From assembly GCF_000720725.1 (NCBI RefSeq), contig NZ_JOCQ01000089.1, positions 1 through 64,000 of the forward strand: a stretch of DNA of 64,000 bases, given 5' to 3'. The DNA comes from Streptomyces rimosus subsp. rimosus. GTDB taxonomy: Bacteria; Actinomycetota; Actinomycetes; Streptomycetales; Streptomycetaceae. The stretch's first letter is position 1. Every line of letters starts with the position of its first letter. Shown one piece after another: positions 23,271 through 32,236 of the stretch. The notes under the pieces are model-generated. The model saw only the letters and a program-made list of their open reading frames with translations. It was not told where the DNA came from and did not search any database. Position numbers and translations under genes: made by a program.

Positions 23271-24293
23271 TCAGTACTGCTCGGTCTCCACGAAACCGGC
23301 GTCCGCGTCGTCGTCGGCGCCGAAGGCGTCGGCGGCGGCGGTCGGGTCGAACCCGGGGGGCGAGTCCTTCAGCGCCAGGCCCATACCGGCCAGCTTCGCC
23401 TTGACCTCGTCGATCGACTTCGCACCGAAGTTGCGGATGTCGAGCAGGTCCGCCTCGGAGCGGGCCACCAGCTCGCCCACCGAGTGGATGCCCTCGCGCT
23501 TGAGGCAGTTGTACGACCGAACGGTGAGCTCCAGCTCCTCGATCGGCAGCGCCAGGTCGGCCGCCAGGGCGGCGTCCGTCGGCGACGGGCCCATGTCGAT
23601 GCCCTCGGCGTCGATGTTGAGCTCGCGCGCCAGGCCGAACAGCTCGACCAGGGTCTTGCCCGCGGAGGCCATGGCGTCACGGGGACGCATCGCCTGCTTG
23701 GTCTCGACGTCGACGATCAGCTTGTCGAAGTCGGTGCGCTGCTCGACACGGGTCGCCTCGACCTTGTAGGTGACCTTGAGGACCGGCGAGTAGATGGAGT
23801 CGACCGGAATGCGGCCGATCTCCTGGCCGACCTGCTTGTTCTGCACGGCGGAGACGTAGCCGCGACCGCGCTCGACGGTCAGCTCCATCTCCAGCTTGCC
23901 CTTGCCGTTGAGCGTGGCGAGGACCAGGTCGGGGTTGTGCACCTCGACACCGGCCGGCGGGGCGATGTCCGCGGCGGTGACCAGGCCGGGGCCCTGCTTG
24001 CGCAGGTACATCACGACCGGCTCGTCGTGCTCCGAGGAGACGACCAGCTGCTTGATGTTCAGGATGAGGTCGGTGACGTCCTCCTTGACGCCCGGCACGG
24101 TGGTGAACTCGTGCAGGACACCGTCGATGCGGATGGACGTGACCGCCGCACCCGGGATCGAGGAGAGGAGCGTACGACGCAGGGAGTTGCCGAGGGTGTA
24201 GCCGAAGCCCGGCTCCAGCGGCTCGATCACGAACCGGGAGCGGTATTCGTCGACGACCTCTTCGGTCAGCGAGGGACGCTGAGCGATCAGCAT
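23271..24293 (-). CDS. rpoA: RNA polymerase subunit alpha
   Basis: The alpha subunit nucleates core polymerase assembly and its C-terminal domain contacts promoter DNA and regulators. The N-terminal domain shows RFVIEPLEPGFGYTLGNSLRRTLLSSIPGAAV. The C-terminal domain has IEELELTVRSYNCLKREGIHSVGEL and the NFGAKSIDEVKAKL helix-hairpin-helix. The acidic end finishes DDDADAGFVETEQY. At 340 residues it matches other Streptomyces alphas. About 200 bases separate it from rpsK, where rpsD would lie in some other bacteria. Confidence 0.98.
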   Translation of the reverse strand: MLIAQRPSLTEEVVDEYRSRFVIEPLEPGFGYTLGNSLRRTLLSSIPGAAVTSIRIDGVLHEFTTVPGVKEDVTDLILNIKQLVVSSEHDEPVVMYLRKQGPGLVTAADIAPPAGVEVHNPDLVLATLNGKGKLEMELTVERGRGYVSAVQNKQVGQEIGRIPVDSIYSPVLKVTYKVEATRVEQRTDFDKLIVDVETKQAMRPRDAMASAGKTLVELFGLARELNIDAEGIDMGPSPTDAALAADLALPIEELELTVRSYNCLKREGIHSVGELVARSEADLLDIRNFGAKSIDEVKAKLAGMGLALKDSPPGFDPTAAADAFGADDDADAGFVETEQY

Positions 24294-24491
24294 GAGGTGT
24301 TTCGCCTTCCAGTCATGGCACCCGCTATTTGATGCCAGCTGCGCCGGACGGTGGCCCGGCGGTTTCTACAAGGGTACGGGCGGCACGGCGCGGCTCCCAG
24401 GAGTCGCGGCGTACCGCCCGAAAAGTGCCCGGTGCCGGGCCGCGCCGGAGCGCGGACCGACAGGCTGCGGCCGTCGAGCGACCGCGCGACG

Positions 24492-24896
24492 TCAGACGCG
24501 ACGACGCTTGGGGGGACGGCAGCCGTTGTGCGGCGTGGGGGTGACGTCCTGGATCGAGCCGACCTCAAGGCCGGTGGCCTGGAGGGAGCGGATCGCGGTC
24601 TCACGGCCGGAGCCGGGACCCTTGACGAAGACGTCGACCTTGCGCATGCCGTGCTCCTGCGCGCGGCGGGCGGCCGACTCGGCAGCCATCTGCGCGGCGA
24701 ACGGCGTGGACTTGCGCGAGCCCTTGAAGCCCACGTGGCCCGCCGAGGCCCAGGAGATCACGTTGCCCGTGGGGTCGGTGATCGAGACGATGGTGTTGTT
24801 GAACGTGCTCTTGATGTGAGCGTGCCCGTGGGCGACGTTCTTCTTCTCCTTGCGGCGCACCTTCTTGGCGCCGGCCGTACGGCCCTTCGGAGGCAT
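24492..24896 (-). CDS. rpsK: 30S ribosomal protein S11
   Basis: S11 sits on the 30S platform near the mRNA exit. The basic N-terminus (KVRRKEKKNVAHGHAHIKSTFNNT), ISWASAGHVGFKGSRKSTPFAAQ and the C-terminal DVTPTPHNGCRPPKRRRV are all standard. The size of 134 residues is normal. It follows rpsM by 64 bases in the alpha cluster. Confidence 0.98.
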   Translation of the reverse strand: MPPKGRTAGAKKVRRKEKKNVAHGHAHIKSTFNNTIVSITDPTGNVISWASAGHVGFKGSRKSTPFAAQMAAESAARRAQEHGMRKVDVFVKGPGSGRETAIRSLQATGLEVGSIQDVTPTPHNGCRPPKRRRV

Positions 24897-24960
24897 GTAT
24901 TACTCCCGGTGGAGGTGGTCGGTCCTACAGCGAAGACCGCTGATGAGCGTCCGCTGAGGA

Positions 24961-25341
24961 CTACTTCTTGCCCGGCTTCTTCTTGCCGGCGATCGCGCGA
25001 CGCGGACCCTTGCGGGTACGGGCGTTCGTGCTGGTGCGCTGACCGTGCACCGGCAGGCCGCGGCGGTGACGCAGACCCTGGTAGCAGCCGATCTCGACCT
25101 TGCGGCGGATGTCGGCCTGGATCTCGCGACGGAGGTCACCCTCGGTCTTGAGGTTGTTGTCCACGTACTCGCGGATCTTGACCAGGTCTTCCTCGGCCAG
25201 GTCGCGAACGCGGGTGTCCGGGTTCACGCCGATGGCGGCGAGGGTCTGCTGCGACAGGGTGCGCCCGATGCCGAAGACGTAGGTGAGGGCGACCTCGACG
25301 CGCTTGTCGCGCGGGAGATCAACGCCTGCGAGGCGTGCCAT
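24961..25341 (-). CDS. rpsM: 30S ribosomal protein S13
   Basis: S13 lies in the 30S head and bridges to the 50S. MARLAGVDLPRDKRVEVALTYVFGIGRT and the C-terminal GLRHRRGLPVHGQRTSTNARTRKGPRR-like end are characteristic, with a final KKKPGKK basic tail that contacts P-site tRNA. It is 126 residues long. About 205 bases separate it from rpmJ, holding a weak hairpin (25417-25436). Confidence 0.98.
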   Translation of the reverse strand: MARLAGVDLPRDKRVEVALTYVFGIGRTLSQQTLAAIGVNPDTRVRDLAEEDLVKIREYVDNNLKTEGDLRREIQADIRRKVEIGCYQGLRHRRGLPVHGQRTSTNARTRKGPRRAIAGKKKPGKK

Positions 25342-25546
25342 TTATTGGCTCCTGAGGTATTCGGAGGTCTTCCGCAGCACCGTTCCCGTAAGACTCTTCG
25401 GAATTACGAGCCGGGTCCCCGGCCTCCGAGCCGGGGGTGTCGTCCCCGCGCGACGAACGCGAGGGGTCGGGTGTCTGCGTATGTACGTATTGCTGTGCGT
25501 TTGCGTCGCGCGAAGAAACTGCGAAATGCAGAGAGGTCGGCGTGCG

Positions 25547-25660
25547 TCAGCCCTGGCGCTGCTTGTGGCGCAGGTTGTCGCAGATCACCATGACCCGGCC
25601 GTGGCGGCGGATCACCTTGCACTTGTCGCAGATCTTCTTGACGCTCGGCTTGACCTTCAT
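25547..25660 (-). CDS. rpmJ: 50S ribosomal protein L36, zinc-binding type
   Basis: This 37-residue protein, MKVKPSVKKICDKCKVIRRH and onward, is the zinc-binding (C+) form: Cys11, Cys14, Cys27 and His32 are the zinc ligands. It was identified by reading the frame directly since it is very short. It lies between infA and rpsM, its standard position. A zinc-independent paralogue, if the genome has one, would be elsewhere. Confidence 0.97.
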   Translation of the reverse strand: MKVKPSVKKICDKCKVIRRHGRVMVICDNLRHKQRQG

Positions 25661-25719
25661 GGGATGTGAGGTTCTCCGGGTCAGTGCCGCCACCCCACGG
25701 GAGGGGGCGTCGACAAGAT

Positions 25720-25941
25720 CTACTTGTAGCGGTAGACGATCCGGCCACGCGTCAGGTCGTACGGAGAAAGCTCCACGACGACCCGGTCATCCGGGAGGAT
25801 ACGGATGTAGTGCATCCGCATCTTGCCGCTGATGTGCGCGAGGACCTTGTGACCGTTCTGAAGCTCCACCTTGAACATCGCGTTCGGGAGGGACTCGATC
25901 ACGGTGCCCTCGATCTCGATGGCACCTTGCTTCTTGGCCAC
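25720..25941 (-). CDS. infA: Translation initiation factor IF-1
   Basis: IF-1 is a 73-residue OB-fold protein that occupies the 30S A site during initiation. VAKKQGAIEIEGTVIESLPNAMFKVEL and MRMHYIRILPDDRVVVELSPYDLTRGRI are the family core. The GTG start gives the standard length. The longer frame upstream encodes an unrelated-looking stretch. It follows map after about 200 bases and precedes rpmJ by 59. Confidence 0.98.
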   Translation of the reverse strand: MAKKQGAIEIEGTVIESLPNAMFKVELQNGHKVLAHISGKMRMHYIRILPDDRVVVELSPYDLTRGRIVYRYK

Positions 25942-26138
25942 GCTTCGCCCTTCGAATCGGCTACCTTGATCGACTTCGTACGGATGCGTACCCGGTAAAC
26001 AGGCACACGGATGCACGACAGCCGACGCGTCAGTCTACGTCAGCGTTCCCGAAAAGACGAATCCACGATTATTGCCCACGCTCTGTGATCGTTACGCCTC
26101 GGGGTCGGCCGGGTGCCGCACGCCGTACGCGGAAAAAC

Positions 26139-26975
26139 TCAGGCCAGCGGGTCCGGCGCGGCCTCGATGCCCAGCTCGGCCAGCTTCGCCTTGCCGCCGT
26201 CCGGGGCGGTCAGCACCAGCGGGCCCTCTTCGGTCAGCGCGACGGAGTGCTCCCAGTGCGAGGACCAGCCGCCGTCGTTCGACTTGACCGTCCAGTCGTC
26301 CGCCAGGACGTGGGTCTTGGCCGTGCCCAGGTTGACCATGGGCTCGATGGCGATGCAGAAGCCCGGCACCAGCTTCGGGCCGCGGCCGCGCTTGCGGTCG
26401 ACGTAGTTCAGCAGGTGCGGGTCCATGTGCATCTCCGAGCCGATGCCGTGGCCGCCGTAGTCCTCGACGATGCCGTACTTGCCGTTCGACGGGCGCGGCT
26501 GGCGGCGGATGTAGCCCTCGATGGCCTTGGAGATGTCGACCAGGCGGTTGCCCTTGCGGACGGCCGCGATGCCGGCCCACATGGACTCCTCGGTGACCCG
26601 GCTCAGCTCGATCAGCTCCGCGGAGTGACCGGAGCCCACGAAGGCGGTGTACGCCGCGTCGCCGTGCCAGCCGTCGATGATCGCGCCGCAGTCGATGGAG
26701 ATGATGTCGCCGTCCGCGAGCACCGTCTCGGTGTCCGGGATGCCGTGGACGACGACGTCGTTGACCGACGTGCAGATCGTCGCGGGGAAGCCGCCGTACC
26801 CGAGGAAGTTCGACTTGGCGCCGTGCTCGGCCAGCACCTTGCGCGCCGCGTCGTCCAGGTCCTTGGTGGTGGCGCCGGGCACCGCCACCTCCCGGGTGGC
26901 CGCGTGGATGGCGGCGACCACCAGCCCCGCCTCGCGCATCTTCGCGATCTGCTCGGGGGTCTTGATCTCCACCAT
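26139..26975 (-). CDS. map: Type I methionine aminopeptidase
   Basis: Map removes the N-terminal methionine from nascent proteins using two metal ions. The metal ligands are seen in SIDCGAIIDGWHGDAAYT, YGGHGIGSEMHMDPH, GFCIAIEPMVN and HWEHSVALTEEGPLV. The protein is 278 residues long, the usual type I size, without an N-terminal extension. It is downstream of adk across a strong hairpin, so it may be only partly co-transcribed with secY-adk. Confidence 0.96.
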   Translation of the reverse strand: MVEIKTPEQIAKMREAGLVVAAIHAATREVAVPGATTKDLDDAARKVLAEHGAKSNFLGYGGFPATICTSVNDVVVHGIPDTETVLADGDIISIDCGAIIDGWHGDAAYTAFVGSGHSAELIELSRVTEESMWAGIAAVRKGNRLVDISKAIEGYIRRQPRPSNGKYGIVEDYGGHGIGSEMHMDPHLLNYVDRKRGRGPKLVPGFCIAIEPMVNLGTAKTHVLADDWTVKSNDGGWSSHWEHSVALTEEGPLVLTAPDGGKAKLAELGIEAAPDPLA

Positions 26976-27042
26976 GCTGGCTTACGCCTTCCTCAAACCG
27001 ACTACTACGACGCTGGGGCGGCCCGCGGCCGCCCCATACACG

Positions 27043-27081
27043 ATACGGCCGCGGTCCCGTCCCCGGGCACCGCGGCCGTAT
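27043..27081 (-). terminator. 13-bp stem between adk and map
   Basis: ATACGGCCGCGGT and ACCGCGGCCGTAT pair perfectly around a 13-base GC-rich loop. It lies about 20 bases after the adk stop and would end or attenuate transcription from secY-adk before map. Confidence 0.6.
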
Positions 27082-27099
27082 GCGCTGATCTTCGAGAAG

Positions 27100-27753
27100 C
27101 TACTCGCCCTTGCCGAGCGCGGCCATCGCGCGCCGGGTGACCTCGTCCACCTTGCCCAGGGCCGGGATCGTGACGACCAGGTCCTGCGCCTTGTAGTGGT
27201 CGATGATCGGCTCGGTCTCCGTGTGGTAGACCTCCAGCCGCTTGCGGACGGTCGCCTCGCGGTCGTCCTCGCGCTGGTAGAGGTCGCCGCCGCAGATGTC
27301 GCAGACGCCCTCGGTCTTCGGCTTGTGGTAGTCCACGTGGAAGACATGGCTGCTGTCGTTGCGGCAGATCCGGCGGCCGGCGATCCGCTTGACCACCTCG
27401 TCCTCGGGGACCTCCAGGTCCAGGACGGCGTCCAGCTTCACGCCCTTGTCCTTGAGGTAGCCGTCCAGCGCCTCGGCCTGGCCCAGGTTGCGCGGGAAGC
27501 CGTCCAGCAGGAAGCCCTGCCCCGCGTCGTCCTGGTCGAGCCGGTCCTCGGCCATCGCGATCGTCACCGAGTCGGGCACCAGGTTGCCCGCGTCCATGTA
27601 GGACTTCGCCTCTTTGCCCAGGTCGGTGCCCTGGCTGATGTTGGCGCGGAACAGGTCGCCCGTGGAGATGTGCGGGATCGAGAGGTTCTTGGCCAGGTAC
27701 GCGGCCTGCGTACCCTTGCCTGCCCCAGGAGGCCCGACGAGGACGATTCGCAT
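27100..27753 (-). CDS. adk: Adenylate kinase
   Basis: Adk interconverts ATP, ADP and AMP. The P-loop GPPGAGKGT is at residues 7-15, FLLDGFPRN marks the AMP site, and the LID is the long form with Cys130, His136, Cys151 and Cys154 as likely zinc ligands. It is 217 residues long. The ATG shares one base with the secY stop (TGATG), so it is translationally coupled to secY. Confidence 0.97.
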   Translation of the reverse strand: MRIVLVGPPGAGKGTQAAYLAKNLSIPHISTGDLFRANISQGTDLGKEAKSYMDAGNLVPDSVTIAMAEDRLDQDDAGQGFLLDGFPRNLGQAEALDGYLKDKGVKLDAVLDLEVPEDEVVKRIAGRRICRNDSSHVFHVDYHKPKTEGVCDICGGDLYQREDDREATVRKRLEVYHTETEPIIDHYKAQDLVVTIPALGKVDEVTRRAMAALGKGE

Positions 27754-29066
27754 CAGCGGAGGAACCCTTCGTAGTTGCGCTGCTGGAGCTGGCTCTCGAT
27801 CTGCTTCACGGTCTCCAGACCCACACCCACGATGATCAGGATGCTCGTCCCGCCGAACGGGAAGTTCTGGTTGGCCTTGAACAGCACCAACGCCACTGTT
27901 GGCACAAGCGCGATCAGACCCAGGTACAGCGAGCCCGGCCACGTGATCCGGTTGAGCACGTAGCTGAGGTACTCGGCCGTGGGGCGACCAGCCCGGATGC
28001 CCGGGATGAAGCCACCATACTTCTTCATGTTGTCGGCAACTTCCTCGGGGTTGAAGGAGATGGCGACGTAGAAGAACGCGAAGAAGACGATCAGCAGGAA
28101 GTACGTGACGATGTAAACCGGGTGGTTGCCCTTGGTGAAGTTGGTCTCGATCCAGACCGCCCAGCCCGCCTTGGACCCGCTGAACTGGGCCACCAGCGCC
28201 GGGATGTAGAGCAGCGACGAGGCGAAGATGACGGGGATGACGCCCGCCTGGTTCACCTTGAGCGGGATGTAGGTCGAGGTGCCGCCGTACGAGCGGCGGC
28301 CGATCATCCGCTTGGCGTACTGCACGGGGATCCGCCGCTGGGCCTGCTCGACGAAGACCACCAGGGCGACCATCGCCAGGCCCACCACGATGACGGCGAA
28401 GAACTCGATCCAGCCGTCGGCCAGCTTGCCGGACATCTTGATCTGCCACAGCGAGCCGGGGAAGCCGGCCGCGATGCCGACGAACATCAGGATCGACATG
28501 CCGTTGCCGATGCCGCGGTCGGTGACCAGCTCACCGAGCCACATGACCATGGCCGTACCGGCGGTCATCGTGATGACCATGGTGATCGTGGTGAAGATCG
28601 AGTCGCTCGGCACGATCTGGCCGGCGACCGGGCAGCCCTGGAACAGCGCGCCGCTCTTGGCGGTGGCGACCAGGCCGGTGCCCTGGAGGACCGCCAGTGC
28701 GACGGTCAGGTACCGGGTGTACTGGGTGATCTTCGCCTGTCCGGACTGCCCCTCCTTCTTGAGGGCCTCCAGACGGGGAATGACCACGGTCAGCAGCTGG
28801 AGGATGATGCTTGCCGTGATGTACGGCATGATCCCCAGCGCGAAGATCGTGATCTGGAGCAGCGCACCACCGCTGAACATGTTCACCAGGCCGAAGAGAC
28901 CGCCATTGGCGCCGGCCTGCTTCATGCAGGTGTCGACATTGGAGTAGTTCACCCCCGGCACCGGAACGTGCGCTCCGAGCCGGTAGACGAGCACGATGCC
29001 CAATGTGAACAGCAGCTTCTTGCGCAGGTCGGGCGTCTTGAACGCTCGGGCGAACGCGGTGAGCAC
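27753..29066 (-). CDS. secY: Protein translocase subunit SecY
   Basis: SecY is the channel of the Sec translocon and pairs with SecE (encoded at 62.5 kb). Ten membrane helices are visible. The first cytoplasmic part is VLTAFARAFKTPDLRKKLLFT, and the plug/loop region DTCMKQAGANGGLFGLVNMFSGGALLQ and the AQRRIPVQYAKRMIGR loop match the family. The GTG start gives 437 residues, the Streptomyces norm; upstream in-frame ATGs fall in untranslated leader. A terminator separates it from rplO. Confidence 0.97.
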   Translation of the reverse strand: MLTAFARAFKTPDLRKKLLFTLGIVLVYRLGAHVPVPGVNYSNVDTCMKQAGANGGLFGLVNMFSGGALLQITIFALGIMPYITASIILQLLTVVIPRLEALKKEGQSGQAKITQYTRYLTVALAVLQGTGLVATAKSGALFQGCPVAGQIVPSDSIFTTITMVITMTAGTAMVMWLGELVTDRGIGNGMSILMFVGIAAGFPGSLWQIKMSGKLADGWIEFFAVIVVGLAMVALVVFVEQAQRRIPVQYAKRMIGRRSYGGTSTYIPLKVNQAGVIPVIFASSLLYIPALVAQFSGSKAGWAVWIETNFTKGNHPVYIVTYFLLIVFFAFFYVAISFNPEEVADNMKKYGGFIPGIRAGRPTAEYLSYVLNRITWPGSLYLGLIALVPTVALVLFKANQNFPFGGTSILIIVGVGLETVKQIESQLQQRNYEGFLR

Positions 29067-29249
29067 GGTGCCTCCTGCGCCTCCCGCCTCTGGAGCGAGA
29101 GGTGACGGTCTAAAGGATCGACGGATACAAAGCGGCCAAAACCGCGCAGACATTAGCCCACGCGGCGGGGGCCCGGGGGAAGAACCCCCGGAAAATACAG
29201 CAACAGTGCACGCCACCTTACCGGCGACCAGGCCCCCCTTGGAACGACC

Positions 29250-29285
29250 GACCGGGGATGCCCCAATACGTGGGCATCCCCGGTC
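29250..29285 (-). terminator. Terminator of the spc operon after rplO
   Basis: GACCGGGGATGCCC and GGGCATCCCCGGTC form a perfect 14-base stem with an eight-base loop. It lies 16 bases after the rplO stop and well before secY, indicating that secY-adk has a separate transcript. Confidence 0.75.
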
Positions 29286-29301
29286 AGTTGATTCACCTGG
29301 C

Positions 29302-29757
29302 TCAGATGAGCTCGGTGACGCTGCCACCAGCAGCGGTGATCTTCTCCTTGGCGGAGCCGGAAACGGAGTCCACCGTCACCGTCAGCGCCACGGAGATCTC
29401 GCCCTGGCCCAGGACCTTGACGAGCTCGTTCTTGCGCACCGCGCCCTTGGCGACCAGGTCGGCCACCGTGACCTCGCCACCCTGCGGGTAGAGCGCGGCC
29501 AGCTTGTCCAGGTTCACGACCTGGAACTGCTTGTGGGCGGGGTTCTTGAAGCCCTTCAGCTTCGGGAGGCGCATGTGCAGCGGCATCTGGCCGCCCTCGA
29601 AGCGCTCCGGAACCTGGTAACGGGCCTTGGTGCCCTTGGTACCACGACCAGCGGTCTTACCCTTGGACGCCTCACCACGACCCACACGGGTCTTGGCGGT
29701 CTTGGCGCCCGGGGCAGGACGGAGGTTGTGGACCTTCAGCGGGTTGTTCTCCGCCAT
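29302..29757 (-). CDS. rplO: 50S ribosomal protein L15
   Basis: L15 is a late 50S assembly protein. It begins NPLKVHNLRPAPGAKTAKTRVGRGEASKGKTAGRGTKG, the usual basic glycine-rich arm, and continues with the conserved GGQMPLHMRLPKLKGF and the C-terminal globular part. It is 151 residues long, one base after rpmD, and is the last gene before the spc terminator. Confidence 0.97.
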   Translation of the reverse strand: MAENNPLKVHNLRPAPGAKTAKTRVGRGEASKGKTAGRGTKGTKARYQVPERFEGGQMPLHMRLPKLKGFKNPAHKQFQVVNLDKLAALYPQGGEVTVADLVAKGAVRKNELVKVLGQGEISVALTVTVDSVSGSAKEKITAAGGSVTELI

Positions 29758-29758
29758 G

Positions 29759-29941
29759 TCAGTCGACCTCCTCGACCGTCACGAGGTGGCGGACGGTGTG
29801 CACCATGCCGCGGTACTCGGGGCGGTCCTCCTTGACAACCACGTCGTTGACCCGCTTCAGGCCAAGCGAACGCAGGGTGTCGCGGTGGTTCTGCTTGCTG
29901 CCGATGATGGACTTGGTCTGCGTGATCTTGAGCGAAGCCAT
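29759..29941 (-). CDS. rpmD: 50S ribosomal protein L30
   Basis: This 60-residue protein reads MASLKITQTKSIIGSKQNHR with LRSLGLKRVNDVVV, the standard L30 core. The start shares one base with the rpsE stop (TAATG), so translation is coupled. Longer in-frame extensions overlap rpsE out of frame and are rejected. Confidence 0.97.
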   Translation of the reverse strand: MASLKITQTKSIIGSKQNHRDTLRSLGLKRVNDVVVKEDRPEYRGMVHTVRHLVTVEEVD

Positions 29942-30546
29942 TACGCGTTCACCCCGGCACGCGCCCGCAGCAGAGCGGCGGGAGCAACGTCCTCCAGCGG
30001 CAGACCACGACGGGCGGCGATCTCCTCGGGCCGCTTGAGCCCCTGGAGCGCCTCCACCGTGGCGTGCACGATGTTGATCGGGTTCGACGAACCGAGCGAC
30101 TTGCTCAGCACGTCGTGGATGCCCGCGCACTCCAGGACGGCGCGCACCGGGCCACCGGCGATCACACCGGTACCGGGGGAAGCAGGCTTGAGCAGGACGA
30201 CGCCCGCGGCCTTCTCGCCCTGGATCGGGTGCGGGATGGTGCCGGCGATACGGGGGACCTTGAAGAAGTGCTTCTTGGCCTCCTCAACACCCTTGGCGAT
30301 GGCGGCCGGCACCTCCTTGGCCTTGCCGTAACCGACACCGACGGTGCCGTCACCATCGCCCACCACGACCAGCGCGGTGAAGCTGAAGCGACGACCACCC
30401 TTCACAACCTTGGCGACGCGGTTGATTGCGACAACCCGCTCGACGTAAGCGGTCTTCTCGGCAGCAGCGCCGCCGTCCCGCCGGTCCTTACGGTCCCGCC
30501 GCTCGCCGCCACCGGCACCGCTGCCGCGGCGCTGGGGTCCAGCCAT
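29941..30546 (-). CDS. rpsE: 30S ribosomal protein S5
   Basis: S5 takes part in the decoding site and in mRNA helicase activity. The core has YVERVVAINRVAKVVKGGRRFSFTALVVVGD, GYGKAKEVPAAIAKG and ASPGTGVIAGGPVRAVLE. The N-terminus is extended by about 35 Gly/Arg/Asp-rich residues (GPQRRGSGAGGGERRDRKDRR), as in other actinobacteria. The length is 201 residues. It overlaps rpmD by one base and follows rplR. Confidence 0.97.
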   Translation of the reverse strand: MAGPQRRGSGAGGGERRDRKDRRDGGAAAEKTAYVERVVAINRVAKVVKGGRRFSFTALVVVGDGDGTVGVGYGKAKEVPAAIAKGVEEAKKHFFKVPRIAGTIPHPIQGEKAAGVVLLKPASPGTGVIAGGPVRAVLECAGIHDVLSKSLGSSNPINIVHATVEALQGLKRPEEIAARRGLPLEDVAPAALLRARAGVNA

Positions 30547-30624
30547 TGGAATTACCTCTCTCTGTTACTCCCTCCGGACGCCGTCACCGGCGCTGGAGGG
30601 GCCCAGTAGCTACGGAACCGGGAC

Positions 30625-31008
30625 TTAGAACTTCAGTCCGGCTTCGCGGGCTGCATCGGCCAGAGCGGCAATCCGCCCGGCGTACTGCTTGCCACCACGG
30701 TCGAAGACGACGGCCTCGACGCCGGCGGCCTTGGCGCGCTCGGCGACCAGGGAGCCGACCTGCTTGGCCAGGTCCGTCTTGTTGCCCTCGCCACCACGGA
30801 TCGACGCGTCCAGGGTCGACGCCGACGCCAGGGTGTGACCCTTGATGTCGTCGATGACCTGGGCGGTGATACCGCGGTTGGACCGCGTCACGACCAGACG
30901 CGGACGCTCCGGCGTACCCGAAATCCGCTTGCGGATGCGGATGTGGCGACGCTTGGCGGCGGCGCGCTTGTAGGCGTCACCCTTCGCGACCTTCACACCG
31001 TATGCCAT
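30625..31008 (-). CDS. rplR: 50S ribosomal protein L18
   Basis: L18 binds 5S rRNA. KRRHIRIRKRISGTPERPRLVVTRSNRGITAQVID and the C-terminal VFDRGGKQYAGRIAALADAAREAGLKF are standard. It has 127 residues and starts three bases after the rplF stop. Confidence 0.97.
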   Translation of the reverse strand: MAYGVKVAKGDAYKRAAAKRRHIRIRKRISGTPERPRLVVTRSNRGITAQVIDDIKGHTLASASTLDASIRGGEGNKTDLAKQVGSLVAERAKAAGVEAVVFDRGGKQYAGRIAALADAAREAGLKF

Positions 31009-31011
31009 GGC

Positions 31012-31551
31012 TTACTTACCAGCCTTTCCGACCTTGCGGCGGATGACCTCGCCGGCGTACTTGACGCCCTTGGCCTTGTACGGGTCGGGCTTGCGCAGCT
31101 TGCGGATGTTCGCGGCGACCTCGCCGACCTTCTGCTTGTCGATGCCCTCGACGCTCAGCTTGGTCGGGGACTCGACCTTGAACGAGATGCCCTCGGGCGC
31201 CTCGACCAGGATCGGGTGGCTGTAACCGAGCGAGAACTCCAGGTTGGAGCCCTTCGCCTGGACGCGGTAACCGACACCGCTGATCTCGAGCGCCTTGGTG
31301 AATCCCTGGGTCACGCCGGTGATCATGTTCGCCACCAGCGTGCGGGACAGGCCGTGCAGGGCCTTGTTCTGACGCTCGTCGTTCGGGCGGGTGACGTTGA
31401 TGACGCCGTCCTCACCCTTGGCGACCTCGATGGGCGCGGCGACGGTGTGCTGCAGGGAGCCCTTGGGACCCTTCACCGAAACCGTGCGGCCGTCGATGGT
31501 GACGTCCACACCAGCGGGAACCTGGATGGGCAGCTTGCCAATACGCGACAT
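31012..31551 (-). CDS. rplF: 50S ribosomal protein L6
   Basis: L6 lies near the factor-binding site of the 50S. MSRIGKLPIQVPAGVDVTIDG and the C-terminal RKPDPYKAKGVKYAGEVIRRKVGKAGK are diagnostic of the two-domain L6 fold. It is 179 residues, follows rpsH by 22 bases and precedes rplR. Confidence 0.98.
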   Translation of the reverse strand: MSRIGKLPIQVPAGVDVTIDGRTVSVKGPKGSLQHTVAAPIEVAKGEDGVINVTRPNDERQNKALHGLSRTLVANMITGVTQGFTKALEISGVGYRVQAKGSNLEFSLGYSHPILVEAPEGISFKVESPTKLSVEGIDKQKVGEVAANIRKLRKPDPYKAKGVKYAGEVIRRKVGKAGK

Positions 31552-31573
31552 TAGCTATTCCTCCGTTCCCGAA

Positions 31574-31972
31574 TTACCAGACGTAGGCGAGAACTTCTCC
31601 GCCTACGCCCTTCTTGCTGGCCTGCTGACCGGTGAGGAGACCGTGCGACGTGGAGATGATCGCCACGCCCAGGCCGCCGAGCACCTTCGGCAGGTTGGTG
31701 GACTTTGCGTAGACCCGCAGGCCCGGCTTCGAGATGCGCTTGATGCCGGCGATCGAGCGCTCGCGGTTCGGACCGAACTTCAGCTCAAGGATGAGGTTCT
31801 TGCCGACCTCGGCGTCCTCGACCTTCCAGCCGGTGATGTAACCCTCCTGCTGGAGGATCTCCGCGATGTGCGACTTGATCTTGCTGTGCGGCATCACGAC
31901 GGTGTCGTGGTACGCCGAGTTCGCGTTCCGCAGACGCGTGAGCATGTCTGCGATGGGGTCAGTCATGGTCAT
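31574..31972 (-). CDS. rpsH: 30S ribosomal protein S8
   Basis: S8 binds helix 21 of 16S rRNA and in some bacteria represses the spc operon. TDPIADMLTRLRNANSAYHDTV at the N-terminus and GLGVAIISTSHGLLTGQQASKKGVGGEVLAYVW at the C-terminus are standard. It has 132 residues. A 264-base gap without a gene separates it from rpsN. Confidence 0.98.
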   Translation of the reverse strand: MTMTDPIADMLTRLRNANSAYHDTVVMPHSKIKSHIAEILQQEGYITGWKVEDAEVGKNLILELKFGPNRERSIAGIKRISKPGLRVYAKSTNLPKVLGGLGVAIISTSHGLLTGQQASKKGVGGEVLAYVW

Positions 31973-32236
31973 GAATTGGCCTTCGGCCTCTCTCGCCGGG
32001 GTTTCCTGTATGCGCCATCCCTCTCCCCGATCAGGGTCGGGACGGGTGCGGCGCGGGGACCTTCGGCGTAGTAAGTCGTTCCTGGGCGGCGGGCGCCCAA
32101 CCCTTCTACCCTACGGGATCAAAGGGCGGGCCCCCGCCGAACAGATGCTTACCGAGAGACTCCGGAACCACCCTCGTGATTCCTGCCGTCCGCCGGGCGC
32201 CCGCGAGGGCGCTGGTCGGACGTGCGGGAGGGGGTG

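Noticed and set aside
24294..24491. Missing rpsD between rpsK and rpoA as a deletion
   Set aside because: The absence is normal for actinomycetes such as Streptomyces, which carry rpsD elsewhere; the gap shows no gene remnant.
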